Below are positions 41,139-49,947 of a stretch of DNA of 49,947 nucleotides, one piece after another. This DNA is from Mycolicibacillus koreensis (lineage in GTDB: Bacteria > Actinomycetota > Actinomycetes > Mycobacteriales > Mycobacteriaceae), in the NCBI RefSeq assembly GCF_002104795.1, contig NZ_NCXO01000031.1:1-49947 (forward strand), written 5' to 3'. Made by a program: the position numbers and the translations under genes. The stretch's first letter is position 1. Every line of letters starts with the position of its first letter. Below the pieces are notes generated by a model. The model saw only the letters and a list, made by a program, of their open reading frames with translations. It searched no databases and was not told the DNA's origin.

Positions 41139-41796
41139 CGGCGTCTCCTTCGGGTTGCGGTTCATCGGTATCGCTGGCATGGCCCCGAGCCGAGAACGCC
41201 TCGAACATGGCGGAATCGGTCAGCAGGCCTTCGCTGTAGATCTCCAATGCGGGCAGCACCATCTCGTCGGCGTAGTCGCGCAACACCGCACGCAGGTCGG
41301 TGGGGGTGGGGTGCAACTGCAGGTAGAGCAGGAACGCGCCGCCGCCGGTGATCGCCAGATATCGGGCTCGGGCACCTGGATCACGGCTGGGTTTGAGGGT
41401 GCCGGCGCGTACCCCGTCGTCGAGGTACTCCGCGGCGTTGTCGATCATCCGACGCCACAGGGCACTGCTCAGTGCGCTGCCGGACTGCAGGCTGCGCACC
41501 AGATAGGCCATCACCGGTGCATAGGACTCGATCTCGGCCATCGCGGCGAACCAGGTGGCCGGGTCGTGGGAGCGCAGGGTCTCCGATTTGCCGGTGCGGA
41601 TCTCCTCGGCGACATAGTCGTCGCAGGCCTGCACCAGGCCCGCCTTGGAGCCGAAATGATGGATCACCAGCCCCGGGCTGACGTCGGCGGCCCGGGCGAT
41701 GGCCCGGATGCTCACGGCGAACCCGTGCTCGCCGATCTGGGCGAGCGCCGCGTCGCGGATGCGTGCCACCGTCGTCAAATCGTCGACTGAACGCAT
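41128..41796 (-). CDS. raaS: RaaS, TetR-family regulator of the efflux operon
   Basis: 222-residue TetR regulator. The [25 protein letters not shown] is followed by the all-helical ligand domain ([37 protein letters not shown]). It matches Rv1219c (RaaS), which represses the adjacent ATPase, permease and Rv1216c genes, supports survival in stasis and binds oleoyl-CoA as ligand. ATG 41796 is leaderless (TAATCT 7 nt upstream), and its operator repeats overlap both the -10 and the start codon. The upstream open frame to 41814 would run into the operator. Confidence 0.92.
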   Translation of the reverse strand: MRSVDDLTTVARIRDAALAQIGEHGFAVSIRAIARAADVSPGLVIHHFGSKAGLVQACDDYVAEEIRTGKSETLRSHDPATWFAAMAEIESYAPVMAYLVRSLQSGSALSSALWRRMIDNAAEYLDDGVRAGTLKPSRDPGARARYLAITGGGAFLLYLQLHPTPTDLRAVLRDYADEMVLPALEIYSEGLLTDSAMFEAFSARGHASDTDEPQPEGDADDR

Positions 41797-41823
41797 GTTC
41801 AATAGATTAAACACTTGTTCAAT
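41794..41823. promoter_or_regulatory. raaS promoter and operator repeats
   Basis: The -10 TAATCT is the complement of 41804-41809. TGTTCAAT occurs twice in direct orientation, at 41796-41803 and 41816-41823, exactly 20 bp apart (two helical turns). The right-hand part also forms the near palindrome TTAAACACTTGTTCAA (41807-41822). The left copy overlaps the start codon. RaaS dimers bound here would sit on one face of DNA over the promoter, so autoregulation is likely. Confidence 0.6.
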
Positions 41824-41890
41824 CGGCGGTCAAGGGTTTTCCTCGCCGCGGTGGAGGTGCCGGGCGGTCAGGGCAGAAGCGGGCCGGGGA

Positions 41891-42559
41891 TCAGTCGCGC
41901 ACCGCGGCGAGCAGACCCTCGCCGAGCGGGATCAGCGCCGGGTTGAGGCGCTCGTCTTCGGCGATGAGCCGTGCGGCCTCGCGCACCGCGGTCACCTCGG
42001 CGTCGTGGGCGTCGGGGTCGCCGGCACGTCCGCCCAGCGCCGACCGGTTCACCACGATCACCCCGCCGGGGCGCAACAACCGGATGCCTTCCATCACGTA
42101 GCCGGGCTGGTCGATCGGGTCGGCGTCGATGAACACCAGGTCGTAGGAGTCGTCGGCGAGGCGGGTCAGCACCTCCTGGGCGCGGCCGGCGATGAGCCGG
42201 GTGCGCGACGGCGCCGAACCGGCCTCGGTGAAGGCCTGTTTGGCGACCCGCTGGTACTCCGGTTCGAGGTCGATGGTGGTCAGCACCCCGTCGTCGCTCA
42301 TGCCGGCGAGCAGCCACAGGCCGCTGACCCCCGCGCCGGTGCCGACCTCGACGACAGCCTTGCCGCCGCTGAGCCGGGTGAGCAGGCTCAGCAGCGCGCC
42401 GACCGCCGGGCTGATCGCCCCGGCGCCGATCTCTGCGGCGCGATCGCGCGCGGCGGCCAGGATGTCGTCTTCGGAGATGGACTGTTCGGCGTGGGTGTAG
42501 AGCGCCTCAGCCCGACTGCGTTGGGCCGTGTCGGCGGACGTGTCGTCGGTGCTGGCCAT
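41891..42559 (-). CDS. Class I SAM-dependent O-methyltransferase (Rv1220c-type)
   Basis: 222 residues, near the 215 of Rv1220c. [16 protein letters not shown] binds [17 protein letters not shown] holds the ribose, [10 protein letters not shown] the metal Asp pair and [13 protein letters not shown] the catechol-type loop. These resemble catechol/caffeoyl-CoA-type O-methyltransferases. Substrate unknown. ATG 42559 has TACGCT (complement of 42566-42571) 6 nt upstream, so leaderless. Divergent from sigE with about 290 bp between, as in M. tuberculosis. Confidence 0.9.
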   Translation of the reverse strand: MASTDDTSADTAQRSRAEALYTHAEQSISEDDILAAARDRAAEIGAGAISPAVGALLSLLTRLSGGKAVVEVGTGAGVSGLWLLAGMSDDGVLTTIDLEPEYQRVAKQAFTEAGSAPSRTRLIAGRAQEVLTRLADDSYDLVFIDADPIDQPGYVMEGIRLLRPGGVIVVNRSALGGRAGDPDAHDAEVTAVREAARLIAEDERLNPALIPLGEGLLAAVRD

Positions 42560-42565
42560 GTTCGC

Positions 42566-42571
42566 AGCGTA
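42566..42571 (-). promoter_or_regulatory. -10 hexamer of the leaderless O-methyltransferase gene
   Basis: The leftward strand reads TACGCT, ending 6 nt before ATG 42559; no Shine-Dalgarno is present. Confidence 0.45.
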
Positions 42572-42796
42572 GGGCCAATGCGCAGGCCACCGTGTCAGGC
42601 GCGCCCGCACCGCACCGCGACACACCCGACACGTTAGCCGAATCACACCGACCGGCGCACTATCGCCGCAGGTCGAAGTGGTCTTGTCGGTGCCGGAGAG
42701 TAAGTCTTAGTCAACGTTCAGGGAGCTCACACGGTCGGCACAATCTGGTGCGTGACGGTAGGAGCCAGAACGTGGTTTGGTCAGCTAAGGAAATGG

Positions 42797-42822
42797 GGAA
42801 TACTGGCCGTGACGGCCACGTT
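42797..42822 (+). promoter_or_regulatory. ECF-type (SigH/SigE) promoter upstream of sigE, with palindrome in the spacer
   Basis: GGAAT (42797-42801) and CGTT (42819-42822) are separated by 17 bp, close to the GGAAC/T-N17-19-GTT consensus of mycobacterial ECF factors; in M. tuberculosis one of the sigE promoters is SigH-dependent. The spacer is mostly a 15-bp perfect palindrome TGGCCGTGACGGCCA (42804-42818), a possible operator. The start would be about 40-45 nt before the preferred sigE start. Confidence 0.6.
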
Positions 42823-42836
42823 GACGACCATGACAG

Positions 42837-42864
42837 CGTGTCAAGAAGTGCGTGTCAAGAAGTG
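42837..42864 (+). repeat. 14-bp perfect tandem duplication at the sigE 5' end
   Basis: CGTGTCAAGAAGTG occurs twice without a gap, at 42837-42850 and 42851-42864. It lies in the leader just before the GGGAGGGG ribosome binding site, and the second copy contains GTG 42852. As 14 is not divisible by three, the duplication changes the reading frame upstream of the main start. Confidence 0.9.
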
Positions 42865-42872
42865 GGAGGGGA

Positions 42873-43532
42873 TTGACCATCACCACACCGACGAACCCGG
42901 CGAGCATGTCGCACCCGGCCCCACCGCGTGAGATGGGGTGGGTTGAGCCGTCCGAGGAGTTGCACGGCACCGCGGTGTTCGACGCGACCGGCGACAAGGC
43001 AGCCATGCCGTCCTGGGACGACTTGGTGCGCGAACACGCCGATCGGGTGTACCGGTTGGCCTACCGCCTCTCCGGCAACCAGCACGATGCCGAGGACCTC
43101 ACCCAGGAGACCTTCATCCGGGTGTTCCGCTCGCTGCAGAACTACCAGCCCGGAACCTTCGAGGGCTGGCTGCACCGCATCACCACGAACCTGTTTTTGG
43201 ACATGGTGCGCCGCCGGGCCCGCATCCGGATGGAGGCCCTGCCGGAGGACTACGACCGGGTCCCGGCCACCGACCCCACCCCGGAGCAGATCTACCACGA
43301 TGCGCGGCTGGGACCGGATCTGCAGGCCGCCTTGGCGGCGTTGCCCCCGGAGTTTCGTGCCGCCGTCGTCCTGTGTGACATCGAAGGCCTCTCCTACGAG
43401 GAGATCGGCGCCACCCTCGGGGTGAAGCTCGGCACCGTGCGCAGCCGCATCCACCGCGGCCGGCAGGCGCTGCGCGAGCATCTCGCCACCCACCGGCAGC
43501 ACGACGACCAGACCGCGTCCACGTCCGCTTGA
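42873..43532 (+). CDS. sigE: SigE, ECF RNA polymerase sigma factor for envelope stress
   Basis: 219-residue ECF sigma factor from TTG 42873. Region 2 ([50 protein letters not shown]) recognises the -10; region 4 ([40 protein letters not shown]) the -35. It matches M. tuberculosis SigE throughout except the N-terminus. Three in-frame starts exist: GTG 42852, TTG 42873 (preceded by GGGAGGGG) and ATG 42906. M. tuberculosis also makes several isoforms from alternative promoters, so all may be used. Upstream there is a stop at 42831. It precedes rseA, its anti-sigma factor, by about 90 nt. Confidence 0.95.
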   Translation: MTITTPTNPASMSHPAPPREMGWVEPSEELHGTAVFDATGDKAAMPSWDDLVREHADRVYRLAYRLSGNQHDAEDLTQETFIRVFRSLQNYQPGTFEGWLHRITTNLFLDMVRRRARIRMEALPEDYDRVPATDPTPEQIYHDARLGPDLQAALAALPPEFRAAVVLCDIEGLSYEEIGATLGVKLGTVRSRIHRGRQALREHLATHRQHDDQTASTSA

Positions 43533-43623
43533 TCGTGGCCGGTCGGCGAGGCTGCACTCGTCGCGCACCTCATCCGCGCTACATTCGTGGGGGTGAGCTA
43601 GCGGCCGAGGAGAGGAGCCGGTG

Positions 43624-44022
43624 ATGGCCGATCCGGGGCATGTCTTCCGTCGGGCGTTCTCCTGGCTGCCGGCCCAGTTCGCCGCCCAGAACGACGCGCC
43701 GGTCGGAGCGCCCCGGCAGTTCGGCTCCACCGAGCACCTGTCCCCGGAGGCGATCGCCGCGTTCGTCGACGGTGAGCTGCGGATGAGCGCGCACCTGCGC
43801 GCCGCCCACCATCTGTCGCTGTGCCCGCAGTGCGCCGCCGAGGTCGAGGGGCAGAGCAGTGCCCGCGCGGCGCTGCGCGAATCCGGCCCCGTGCAGGTGC
43901 CCCGCGAGCTGCTGGGGCTGCTGGCTCAGATCCCCGAGGCGCCGCCGCCGGAGGACGCCCCGGCCCCGCCGCCCGGGCGTGCCGCCGACCAGGAGCGCCG
44001 ACCCCGCCGCAAGCGCCGGTAG
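43624..44022 (+). CDS. rseA: RseA, anti-sigma-E factor
   Basis: 132 residues with the zinc anti-sigma (ZAS) motif HLRAAHHLSLCPQC, which holds SigE until redox or phosphorylation-driven proteolysis releases it. FRRAFSWLPAQFAAQNDAPVG and STEHLSPEAIAAFVDGELRM are strongly conserved with Rv1222. The C-terminus is Pro-rich and ends RRPRRKRR, 22 residues shorter than the M. tuberculosis protein, without its Gly/Ser-rich tail. ATG 43624 follows a long GGAGAGGAG run; GTG 43621 is one codon away. No membrane helix, so cytosolic. Confidence 0.92.
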   Translation: MADPGHVFRRAFSWLPAQFAAQNDAPVGAPRQFGSTEHLSPEAIAAFVDGELRMSAHLRAAHHLSLCPQCAAEVEGQSSARAALRESGPVQVPRELLGLLAQIPEAPPPEDAPAPPPGRAADQERRPRRKRR

Positions 44023-44105
44023 GCTAAGTGCCGGTAATGACCGGACGGGTGGCCGCTGCTCGTGGTGAAGCGAGTGTTGTGCCGGGCGACTCAGAAGCGG
44101 AGTAA

Positions 44106-45604
<1,499 letters not shown>

Positions 45605-45605
<1 letters not shown>

Positions 45606-46009
45606 TGTTCGCCAACGTCGGGTGGGGCGAGATCCTGGTCCTGATCGTGGTGGGGCTGGTGGTGCTCGGCCCCGAGCGGCTGCCCGGCGCCATCCGATGG
45701 ACCTCCGACGCGCTGCGCCAGACCCGCGACTATCTCAGCAACGCCAGCAGCCAACTGCGCGACGAGATCGGTCCGGACTTCGACGAGCTCCGTCAACCGC
45801 TCAGCGAATTGCAGAAGCTGCGCGGCATGACCCCGCGCGCCGCGCTGACCAAGCACCTGTTCGACGGCGATGACTCCCTGTTCGGGATGTTCGACACCCC
45901 GCCGGGCGCGCCGGGCGCACCGGGGATCCAGTCCGCCGAGGCGCCGACGGCCTCACCGTCGGCGCAGACACCTGACGGGCAACCGCCCTACGACAGCGAC
46001 GCGACCTGA
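45605..46009 (+). CDS. tatB: TatB, twin-arginine translocase subunit
   Basis: 134 residues: N-terminal membrane helix ([25 protein letters not shown]) with the conserved Glu and Gly-Pro hinge, then an amphipathic helix ([20 protein letters not shown]) and an acidic and Pro-rich tail. TatB presents substrates to TatC. ATG 45605 shares its A with the htrA stop (TGATG), so translation is coupled. Mycobacterial TatA and TatC lie elsewhere. Confidence 0.93.
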
Positions 46010-46060
46010 TTTGATCGTCGGCGATCTGATCGTCGACGCGGCGGGTTCGCGCGGCGGGTG

Positions 46061-47212
46061 CTAGCGACCGGCCGGGTCCAGGCCCAACGACATCCCGGCC
46101 AGTCCGCGCCGTCGCGTCGACAGGGCGTCGGCGATGCTGCGCAGCGCTTTTCCGGCTTCGGAATCCGGTGCGCTGAGCACGATCGGGTCCCCGGAGTCGC
46201 CGGCGGCGACCATCGCCGCGTCCTGGGGGACCTGCCCCAGCAGCGGGACGTCGGTGCCGGTGGAGCGGGACAGGTTCTCCGCGGCCCGCTGACCGCCGCC
46301 CTCCCCGAACAACTTCACCGTCGACCCGTCCGGTGCCACCCACCAGGACATGTTCTCCACCACCCCGGCGATGCGCTGACGGGTCTGCAGCGCGATGCTG
46401 CCCGCCCGCTCAGCCACTTCCGCGGCCGCCATCTGCGGGGTCGTCACCACCAGGATCTCCGCGCCCGGAATCAACTGCGCCACCGAGATCGCGATGTCGC
46501 CGGTGCCCGGCGGCAGATCCAGCAGCAGCACATCGAGGTCGCCCCAGTAAACGTCGGCGAGGAACTGCTGCAACGCCCGGTGCAGCATCGGGCCGCGCCA
46601 CACCACCGCCTCGTTGCCCTTGGTGAACATCGCGATCGAGATCAGCCGCACATCGTGGGCGATCGGCGGCAGGATCATCTTCTCGACCTGCGTCGGCCGC
46701 GCCGTGCAGCCCATCATCCGGGGCACCGAGTGGCCGTGGATGTCGGCGTCGAGCACGCCGACCGACAGGCCGCGGGCGGCCATCGCCGCGGCCAGGTTCA
46801 CCGTCACGCTCGATTTGCCGACGCCGCCCTTCCCGGACGCGACCGCATAGACCCGGGTCAGCGAATCCGGTTGGGCGAACGGGATAACCGGCTCGCGGGC
46901 GTCACCGCGCAACTGCTTGCGCATCTCGGCGCGCTGCTCATCGCTCATCACGTCCAGGCTCACCGTCACCGGCCCGGTGCCGGGGGTGTCGGCGACCGCC
47001 TTGGTGACCATGTCGGTGATGTCACCCTTCATCGGACAGCCGGCGATGGTCAGATAGATCTCGACGTGGACGCTGCGGTCCGGTGCCACGGCGATGTTTT
47101 TGACCATGCCGAGCTCGGTGATCGGCCGACGGATCTCCGGATCCAGCACCTTCGACAGCGAGGCACGGATGGCTGCGGTCAGTTGGGCAGTGTCATCGTT
47201 TGTTTCGGACAC
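46061..47212 (-). CDS. mrp: Mrp/ApbC-type Fe-S cluster carrier ATPase
   Basis: 383 residues. The N-terminal DUF59/MIP18 domain (ASLSKVLDPEIRRPITELGM, AGCPMKGDITD) is followed by the deviant Walker A ASGKGGVGKSS at about residues 125-135 and the Mrp signature LLDLPPGTGDIAI. Mrp proteins bind and transfer Fe-S clusters using a CxxC pair after VVENMS. Here that place reads SWWVAPDGS with no Cys, so cluster binding would need another site such as the Cys in AGCPM. M. tuberculosis Rv1229c also lacks the pair, by memory. GTG 47212 has TACACT (complement of 47220-47225) 7 nt upstream, so leaderless. Confidence 0.92.
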   Translation of the reverse strand: MSETNDDTAQLTAAIRASLSKVLDPEIRRPITELGMVKNIAVAPDRSVHVEIYLTIAGCPMKGDITDMVTKAVADTPGTGPVTVSLDVMSDEQRAEMRKQLRGDAREPVIPFAQPDSLTRVYAVASGKGGVGKSSVTVNLAAAMAARGLSVGVLDADIHGHSVPRMMGCTARPTQVEKMILPPIAHDVRLISIAMFTKGNEAVVWRGPMLHRALQQFLADVYWGDLDVLLLDLPPGTGDIAISVAQLIPGAEILVVTTPQMAAAEVAERAGSIALQTRQRIAGVVENMSWWVAPDGSTVKLFGEGGGQRAAENLSRSTGTDVPLLGQVPQDAAMVAAGDSGDPIVLSAPDSEAGKALRSIADALSTRRRGLAGMSLGLDPAGR

Positions 47213-47219
47213 ACCATCG

Positions 47220-47225
47220 AGTGTA
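47220..47225 (-). promoter_or_regulatory. -10 hexamer of leaderless mrp
   Basis: The leftward strand reads TACACT, ending 7 nt before GTG 47212; the following gene stops 12 nt further on, so this small gap holds the whole promoter core. Confidence 0.5.
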
Positions 47226-47236
47226 GGCGTTGACGA

Positions 47237-48568
47237 TCAGCGGGCCGGTCCGGGGACCGGGCCGGCCGGCCCGGGTGCCGGCCCCGGCGGGACGCCCGGC
47301 GGTGCCGGCGGCTGCGCCTGCGGAGAGAACGGCTGCTGGGGTTCCGGTGGCAGCGCCTGCGGGGAGAACGGGCGCGGCGGTAGCGGTGGCGGCGGCGCCT
47401 GACCGAACGGCGGCGCGGGCGACCACGGCGCCGGCGGCGGGAACATCGGCGGCGGCATCGGGTTCTGCTGGCCGATGCAGAACACGGCGCAGTTCTCCGG
47501 ACCCAGCGGCGGCTGGCCCGGCCCCTGCGGGCCACGGGGTGCGCCGAACTGGATCAACGGCAGATGCGACTGCGGCATGTCGGCGTCGAGCTCGGTGGGT
47601 GCGGGCAGGTCCGGCCCCAGCCCGTGCGGGGTGTCGAAGTGCGCGTCGGCGAGCGGGGGAACCGGACCCACGATCGGCGGCAGATCCATCGGCACCACGC
47701 CGGTGGCGTAGGCAGCCGCCCACCCCAGCACATTCTGGGCGTAGGGCACCGAGTTGTTGTAGCGCAGGATCGCGGCCATCACATGCGAGCGGTCCCGCAG
47801 GTTCATGTTGCCGCTGCACAGGTAGCGCGCGGCCGCCAGCGTCGAGTCGTAGAGGTTCTGCGGGTCGGCCTTTCCGTCGCCGTCGCCGTCGGCGGCGTAG
47901 CGCGACCAGGTGCCGGGCAGGAACTGCATCGGCCCCATCGCGCGCGCGAAGGTGACGTTGCCGTTGCGGTTGCTCTGCACGATGATCTCGTTGCCCGGCA
48001 GGGTGCCGTCGAGGGCGGGTCCGAAGATCGGGACGACCGCGGTGCCGCGCGCGTCGGTCGCCCCGCCGTTGGCGTGGCCCGACTCGATGCGACCGATTCC
48101 GGCCAACAGGTTCCAGCTGACTCCGCAGTCGGGGTTGGACTCGGCCATCATGGTTTCGGCGTTGCGGTAGGCGGTCAACGCCACTCCCGGGATGCCGAGC
48201 ATGCCCGGGGTGGTGACCACCTTCGGCGGTGGCGGCGCCGAGGCGGCGGCCACCGCGATATGGACACTGGCGGGCGGACGTTTGATGCTGATGACCGCCG
48301 GGCCGTCGTCGTCGGCGGGGGCCGGCTCGGGGACCGGCAGGACCGCGGCCAGCGGGGTGACCGGATTCTGCGGGGTGGGCGCGGCGGCCTCGGCCCGAAT
48401 CTCCCCGGTGCGTGGCGGGGTGGCGCCGACGGTGCCGGCCAGTACCAGCGGAGTGAGCACCGCCAGCCCGAACGCCGGGGTGCGCACCACCCGGTGAGCG
48501 GCGTTGCGGAGCCGACGGGTACGGCCGACGGAAACCGCCGTCTGCGTCGACTCGCCCCCGTTGCGCAC
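47237..48568 (-). CDS. Membrane-bound lytic murein transglycosylase (Rv1230c-type)
   Basis: 443 residues. A membrane helix near residues 28-48 (VRTPAFGLAVLTPLVLAGT) anchors it; a variable Ala/Pro linker leads to an SLT/MltB-like domain (about 125-285) with LLAGIGRIESGHA, where Glu is the catalytic acid, GPMQFLPGTWSRYAADGDGDGK, and LYDSTLAAARYLC. It cleaves the peptidoglycan glycan strands with 1,6-anhydro product. The last about 110 residues are Pro/Gln-rich repeats (PPEPQQPFSPQ and so on). GTG 48568 is chosen by GAGGAC upstream; the open frame runs on to 49909 but that extension crosses the next gene and is spurious. Convergent neighbours: none; it is divergent from the lyase. Confidence 0.9.
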   Translation of the reverse strand: MRNGGESTQTAVSVGRTRRLRNAAHRVVRTPAFGLAVLTPLVLAGTVGATPPRTGEIRAEAAAPTPQNPVTPLAAVLPVPEPAPADDDGPAVISIKRPPASVHIAVAAASAPPPPKVVTTPGMLGIPGVALTAYRNAETMMAESNPDCGVSWNLLAGIGRIESGHANGGATDARGTAVVPIFGPALDGTLPGNEIIVQSNRNGNVTFARAMGPMQFLPGTWSRYAADGDGDGKADPQNLYDSTLAAARYLCSGNMNLRDRSHVMAAILRYNNSVPYAQNVLGWAAAYATGVVPMDLPPIVGPVPPLADAHFDTPHGLGPDLPAPTELDADMPQSHLPLIQFGAPRGPQGPGQPPLGPENCAVFCIGQQNPMPPPMFPPPAPWSPAPPFGQAPPPPLPPRPFSPQALPPEPQQPFSPQAQPPAPPGVPPGPAPGPAGPVPGPAR

Positions 48569-48802
48569 GCGCGTGTCCTCACCTGTTTGGGCGGATCGTC
48601 GACGACCCGCCGGGCCGTTGGGAACCGTGGGGAACCCTCGGTGAACTAGGTCACCATACATAACATCTGGGACGGCAGTGGCAGGATTGGTGGGGTTGCT
48701 GCGCGGCCGGGTGTCGGACTTCGATCCCAGCCCGATCGGCCCCGAGCAGCTCGCGCCGGTGTTTGCCAACGGCGCCCGACGAACCGAGATGAGGAGCGCC
48801 CC

Positions 48803-49777
48803 GTGACGACCGCGTCCCCCGTGTACCGGCCCCGGCGAACCTGTCTGTCGGTGCCGGGCAGCAGCCAGAAGATGATCGACAAAGCCAAGGGGCTGCCCGC
48901 CGACCAGATCTTCCTCGATCTGGAGGACGCGGTGGCGATCGACGCCAAGGCGGCGGCGCGTACCCGGGTGGCCGCGGCGTTGGCGGCGCCGGGCTGGGGC
49001 GAGCAGGTCCGCGGTGTGCGGGTCAACGGTTGGGCCACGCCGTGGACCCACGCCGACCTCATCGAGGTGGTCAGTGCGGTCGGCGCCGCCGGCGCGCGCC
49101 TGGACGTGGTGGTGTTGCCCAAGGTCGGTTCCGCCACCGAGGTGCACGCCGTGGACCTGCTGCTGACCCAACTGGAGACCCTGCACGGGCTGCCCGTCGG
49201 CCAGATCGGGATCGACGCGCAGATCGAGGACGCCCGGGGGTTGACCAACATCGACGCCATCGCCGCCGCCCCGCGGGTGCAGGCGCTGGTGCTCGGGCCG
49301 GCCGACCTGATGGCCAGCCTCAACATGCGCACCCTGGTGGTCGGCGAACAGCCCGACGGCTACGTCGAGGGCGACGCCTACCACCACGTGCTGATGACGA
49401 TCCTGGTGGCCGCACGCACCTACGGCGTCGCCGCGGTCGACGGCCCGTACCTGAAGGTCCGCGACGTCGAGGCGTTCCGCCGGGTGGCCGGGCGCTCGGC
49501 GGCGCTGGGCTACGACGGCAAGTGGGTGCTGCACCCCGACCAGATCGCCGCCGGCAACGAGATCTTCAGCCCGCGGCAGGCCGACTACGACCACGCCGAA
49601 CTGATCCTGGAGGCCTACGAGTGGCACACCTCGACCGCCGGTGGTGCACGCGGCGCGGTGATGCTCGGTGACGAGATGATCGATGAAGCCAGCCGCAAGA
49701 TGGCGCTGGTGATCGCCGCCAAGGGCCGCGCCGCCGGGATGCACCGCGTCGCCGCGCCGTTCGAGCCGCCGCGCTAG
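48803..49777 (+). CDS. HpcH/HpaI-family CoA-ester lyase (CitE-like, malyl-CoA lyase type)
   Basis: 324-residue TIM-barrel enzyme. PRRTCLSVPGSSQKMIDKA and IFLDLEDAVAIDAK are the CitE-type motifs, with the metal-binding Asp/Glu (LEDAV and QIEDARG). LGPADLMASLNMRT and GKWVLHPDQI complete the barrel. These lyases cleave or form CoA thioesters such as malyl- or beta-methylmalyl-CoA; the length fits stand-alone members rather than citrate lyase beta subunit. GTG 48803 follows GAGGAG. It is not in the M. tuberculosis Rv1230c neighbourhood and its substrate is uncertain. Confidence 0.85.
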   Translation: MTTASPVYRPRRTCLSVPGSSQKMIDKAKGLPADQIFLDLEDAVAIDAKAAARTRVAAALAAPGWGEQVRGVRVNGWATPWTHADLIEVVSAVGAAGARLDVVVLPKVGSATEVHAVDLLLTQLETLHGLPVGQIGIDAQIEDARGLTNIDAIAAAPRVQALVLGPADLMASLNMRTLVVGEQPDGYVEGDAYHHVLMTILVAARTYGVAAVDGPYLKVRDVEAFRRVAGRSAALGYDGKWVLHPDQIAAGNEIFSPRQADYDHAELILEAYEWHTSTAGGARGAVMLGDEMIDEASRKMALVIAAKGRAAGMHRVAAPFEPPR

Positions 49778-49799
49778 GGCCGCCGCCGCGCTAGGGCCG
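49766..49799 (+). repeat. 17-bp tandem duplication spanning the lyase stop codon
   Basis: CCGCCGCGCTAGGGCCG occurs at 49766-49782 and again at 49783-49799. The first copy includes the last codons and TAG stop of the lyase, so the event is downstream-neutral for the protein. Confidence 0.9.
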
Positions 49800-49805
49800 C
49801 CGGCG

Positions 49806-49852
49806 CGCGGCACGGCACCCCCGCGGCACGGCACCCGCGCGGCACGGCACCC
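49806..49852 (+). repeat. Three 16-bp tandem repeats
   Basis: CGCGGCACGGCACCC starts at 49806, 49822 and 49838, each followed by one variable base, so the period is exactly 16. The copies are identical over the 15-bp core. Variable-number behaviour is likely. Confidence 0.9.
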
Positions 49853-49857
49853 CCGCC

Positions 49858-49915
49858 CCGAACGTGAAGCTGGGTTCACGCTCGGGCGCGAACGTGAACC
49901 CAACTTCACGTTCGG
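49858..49915. terminator. Large inverted repeat with nested hairpins
   Basis: Two 27-bp arms (49858-49884 and 49889-49915) are inverse complements except for two positions, with a 4-nt loop. On the leftward transcript both mismatches become G-U pairs, so that RNA would pair fully. Each arm also holds its own 6-bp hairpin CGTGAA-N6-TTCACG. It is likely a bidirectional terminator or a mobile repeat of mycobacterial genomes; no T-tract is present. Confidence 0.7.
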
Positions 49916-49947
49916 CGGTCGAGGGGCGTGGGCCAGGGGTTCTAGGG

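Noticed and set aside
46010..46060. Direct repeat TGATCGTCG-type between tatB and mrp
   Set aside because: It is short, imperfect and falls in a 51-nt gap between converging genes; not convincing as a regulatory element.
48569..49909. N-terminal extension of the lytic transglycosylase frame to 890 residues
   Set aside because: The extension is antisense to the CoA-ester lyase, and a normal GTG with RBS and membrane anchor exists at 48568.

Overview
The window is about 50 kb of high-GC actinobacterial DNA. Gene content and order place it in a mycobacterium: the single-copy genes follow the Mycobacterium tuberculosis interval Rv1166 (lpqW) to Rv1230c almost one for one (lpqW, mshB, fbiC, fadH, padR-type regulator, fdxC, dapC, fadD36, dapD, dapE, LOG protein, fadD6, folP2, gpgS, DivIVA-domain protein, tag, DUF3117 protein, glgM/glgC, the Rv1216c-1219c efflux operon, sigE-rseA-htrA-tatB, mrp, lytic transglycosylase). 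All functional assignments come from reading translated proteins and remembered family features. No database search was run.

Layout. 1-657: a transposase remnant and the 5' tip of another leftward gene, then a perfect 14-bp hairpin in front of lpqW. 658-6237: lpqW, a lower-GC secreted protein with an internal duplication, mycothiol gene mshB, a coupled 35-codon ORF plus membrane protein, and a second secreted protein where M. tuberculosis has PE12. 6446-13334: F420 gene fbiC, fadH-padR, and the fdxC-dapC pair. 13427-19673: an accessory block absent from this place in M. tuberculosis. It holds a PknH-like sensor kinase, a lipoprotein nuclease with an Excalibur domain, an orphan HipB-like repressor, a second cytochrome oxidase subunit I, a group III truncated haemoglobin and a cysteine-rich SufR-like regulator. 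19839-28337: fadD36, a small lipoprotein, dapD and dapE separated by a nitrilase and a nucleotidyltransferase, an orphan STAND-type ATPase, and a LOG protein. 28394-35905: fadD6-folP2-gpgS, small conserved genes, and the divergent glgM/glgC pair of the GlgE/glycogen pathway. 36031-42559: a DUF7159-like proline-rich membrane protein, the RaaS-controlled ABC efflux operon, and an O-methyltransferase. 42797-49777: sigE stress locus, tatB, mrp, a lytic transglycosylase and a CoA-ester lyase. 49766-49915: tandem repeats and a 27-bp-armed inverted repeat.

How the genes work together. Three cell-envelope and redox themes recur: lysine/DAP supply for peptidoglycan (dapC, dapD, dapE), protective small molecules and cofactors (mycothiol, F420, glucosylglycerate, alpha-glucan precursors), and envelope stress control (SigE-RseA-HtrA, RaaS efflux, PknH-like kinase). 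No PE or PPE gene is seen, although M. tuberculosis has several in this interval. PE-free secreted proteins sit in or near two of those places.

A regulatory pattern stands out. At least twelve genes have a TANNNT -10 hexamer exactly 6 or 7 nt before the start codon, so they should be transcribed as leaderless mRNAs. This also fixes several otherwise doubtful starts (lpqW GTG 658, padR-type GTG 11723, LOG GTG 27774). The most unusual candidates for new biology are the 13.4-19.7 kb accessory block, in particular the ctaD2/trHb3/Fe-S-type-regulator module, and the kinase-nuclease pair beside it.
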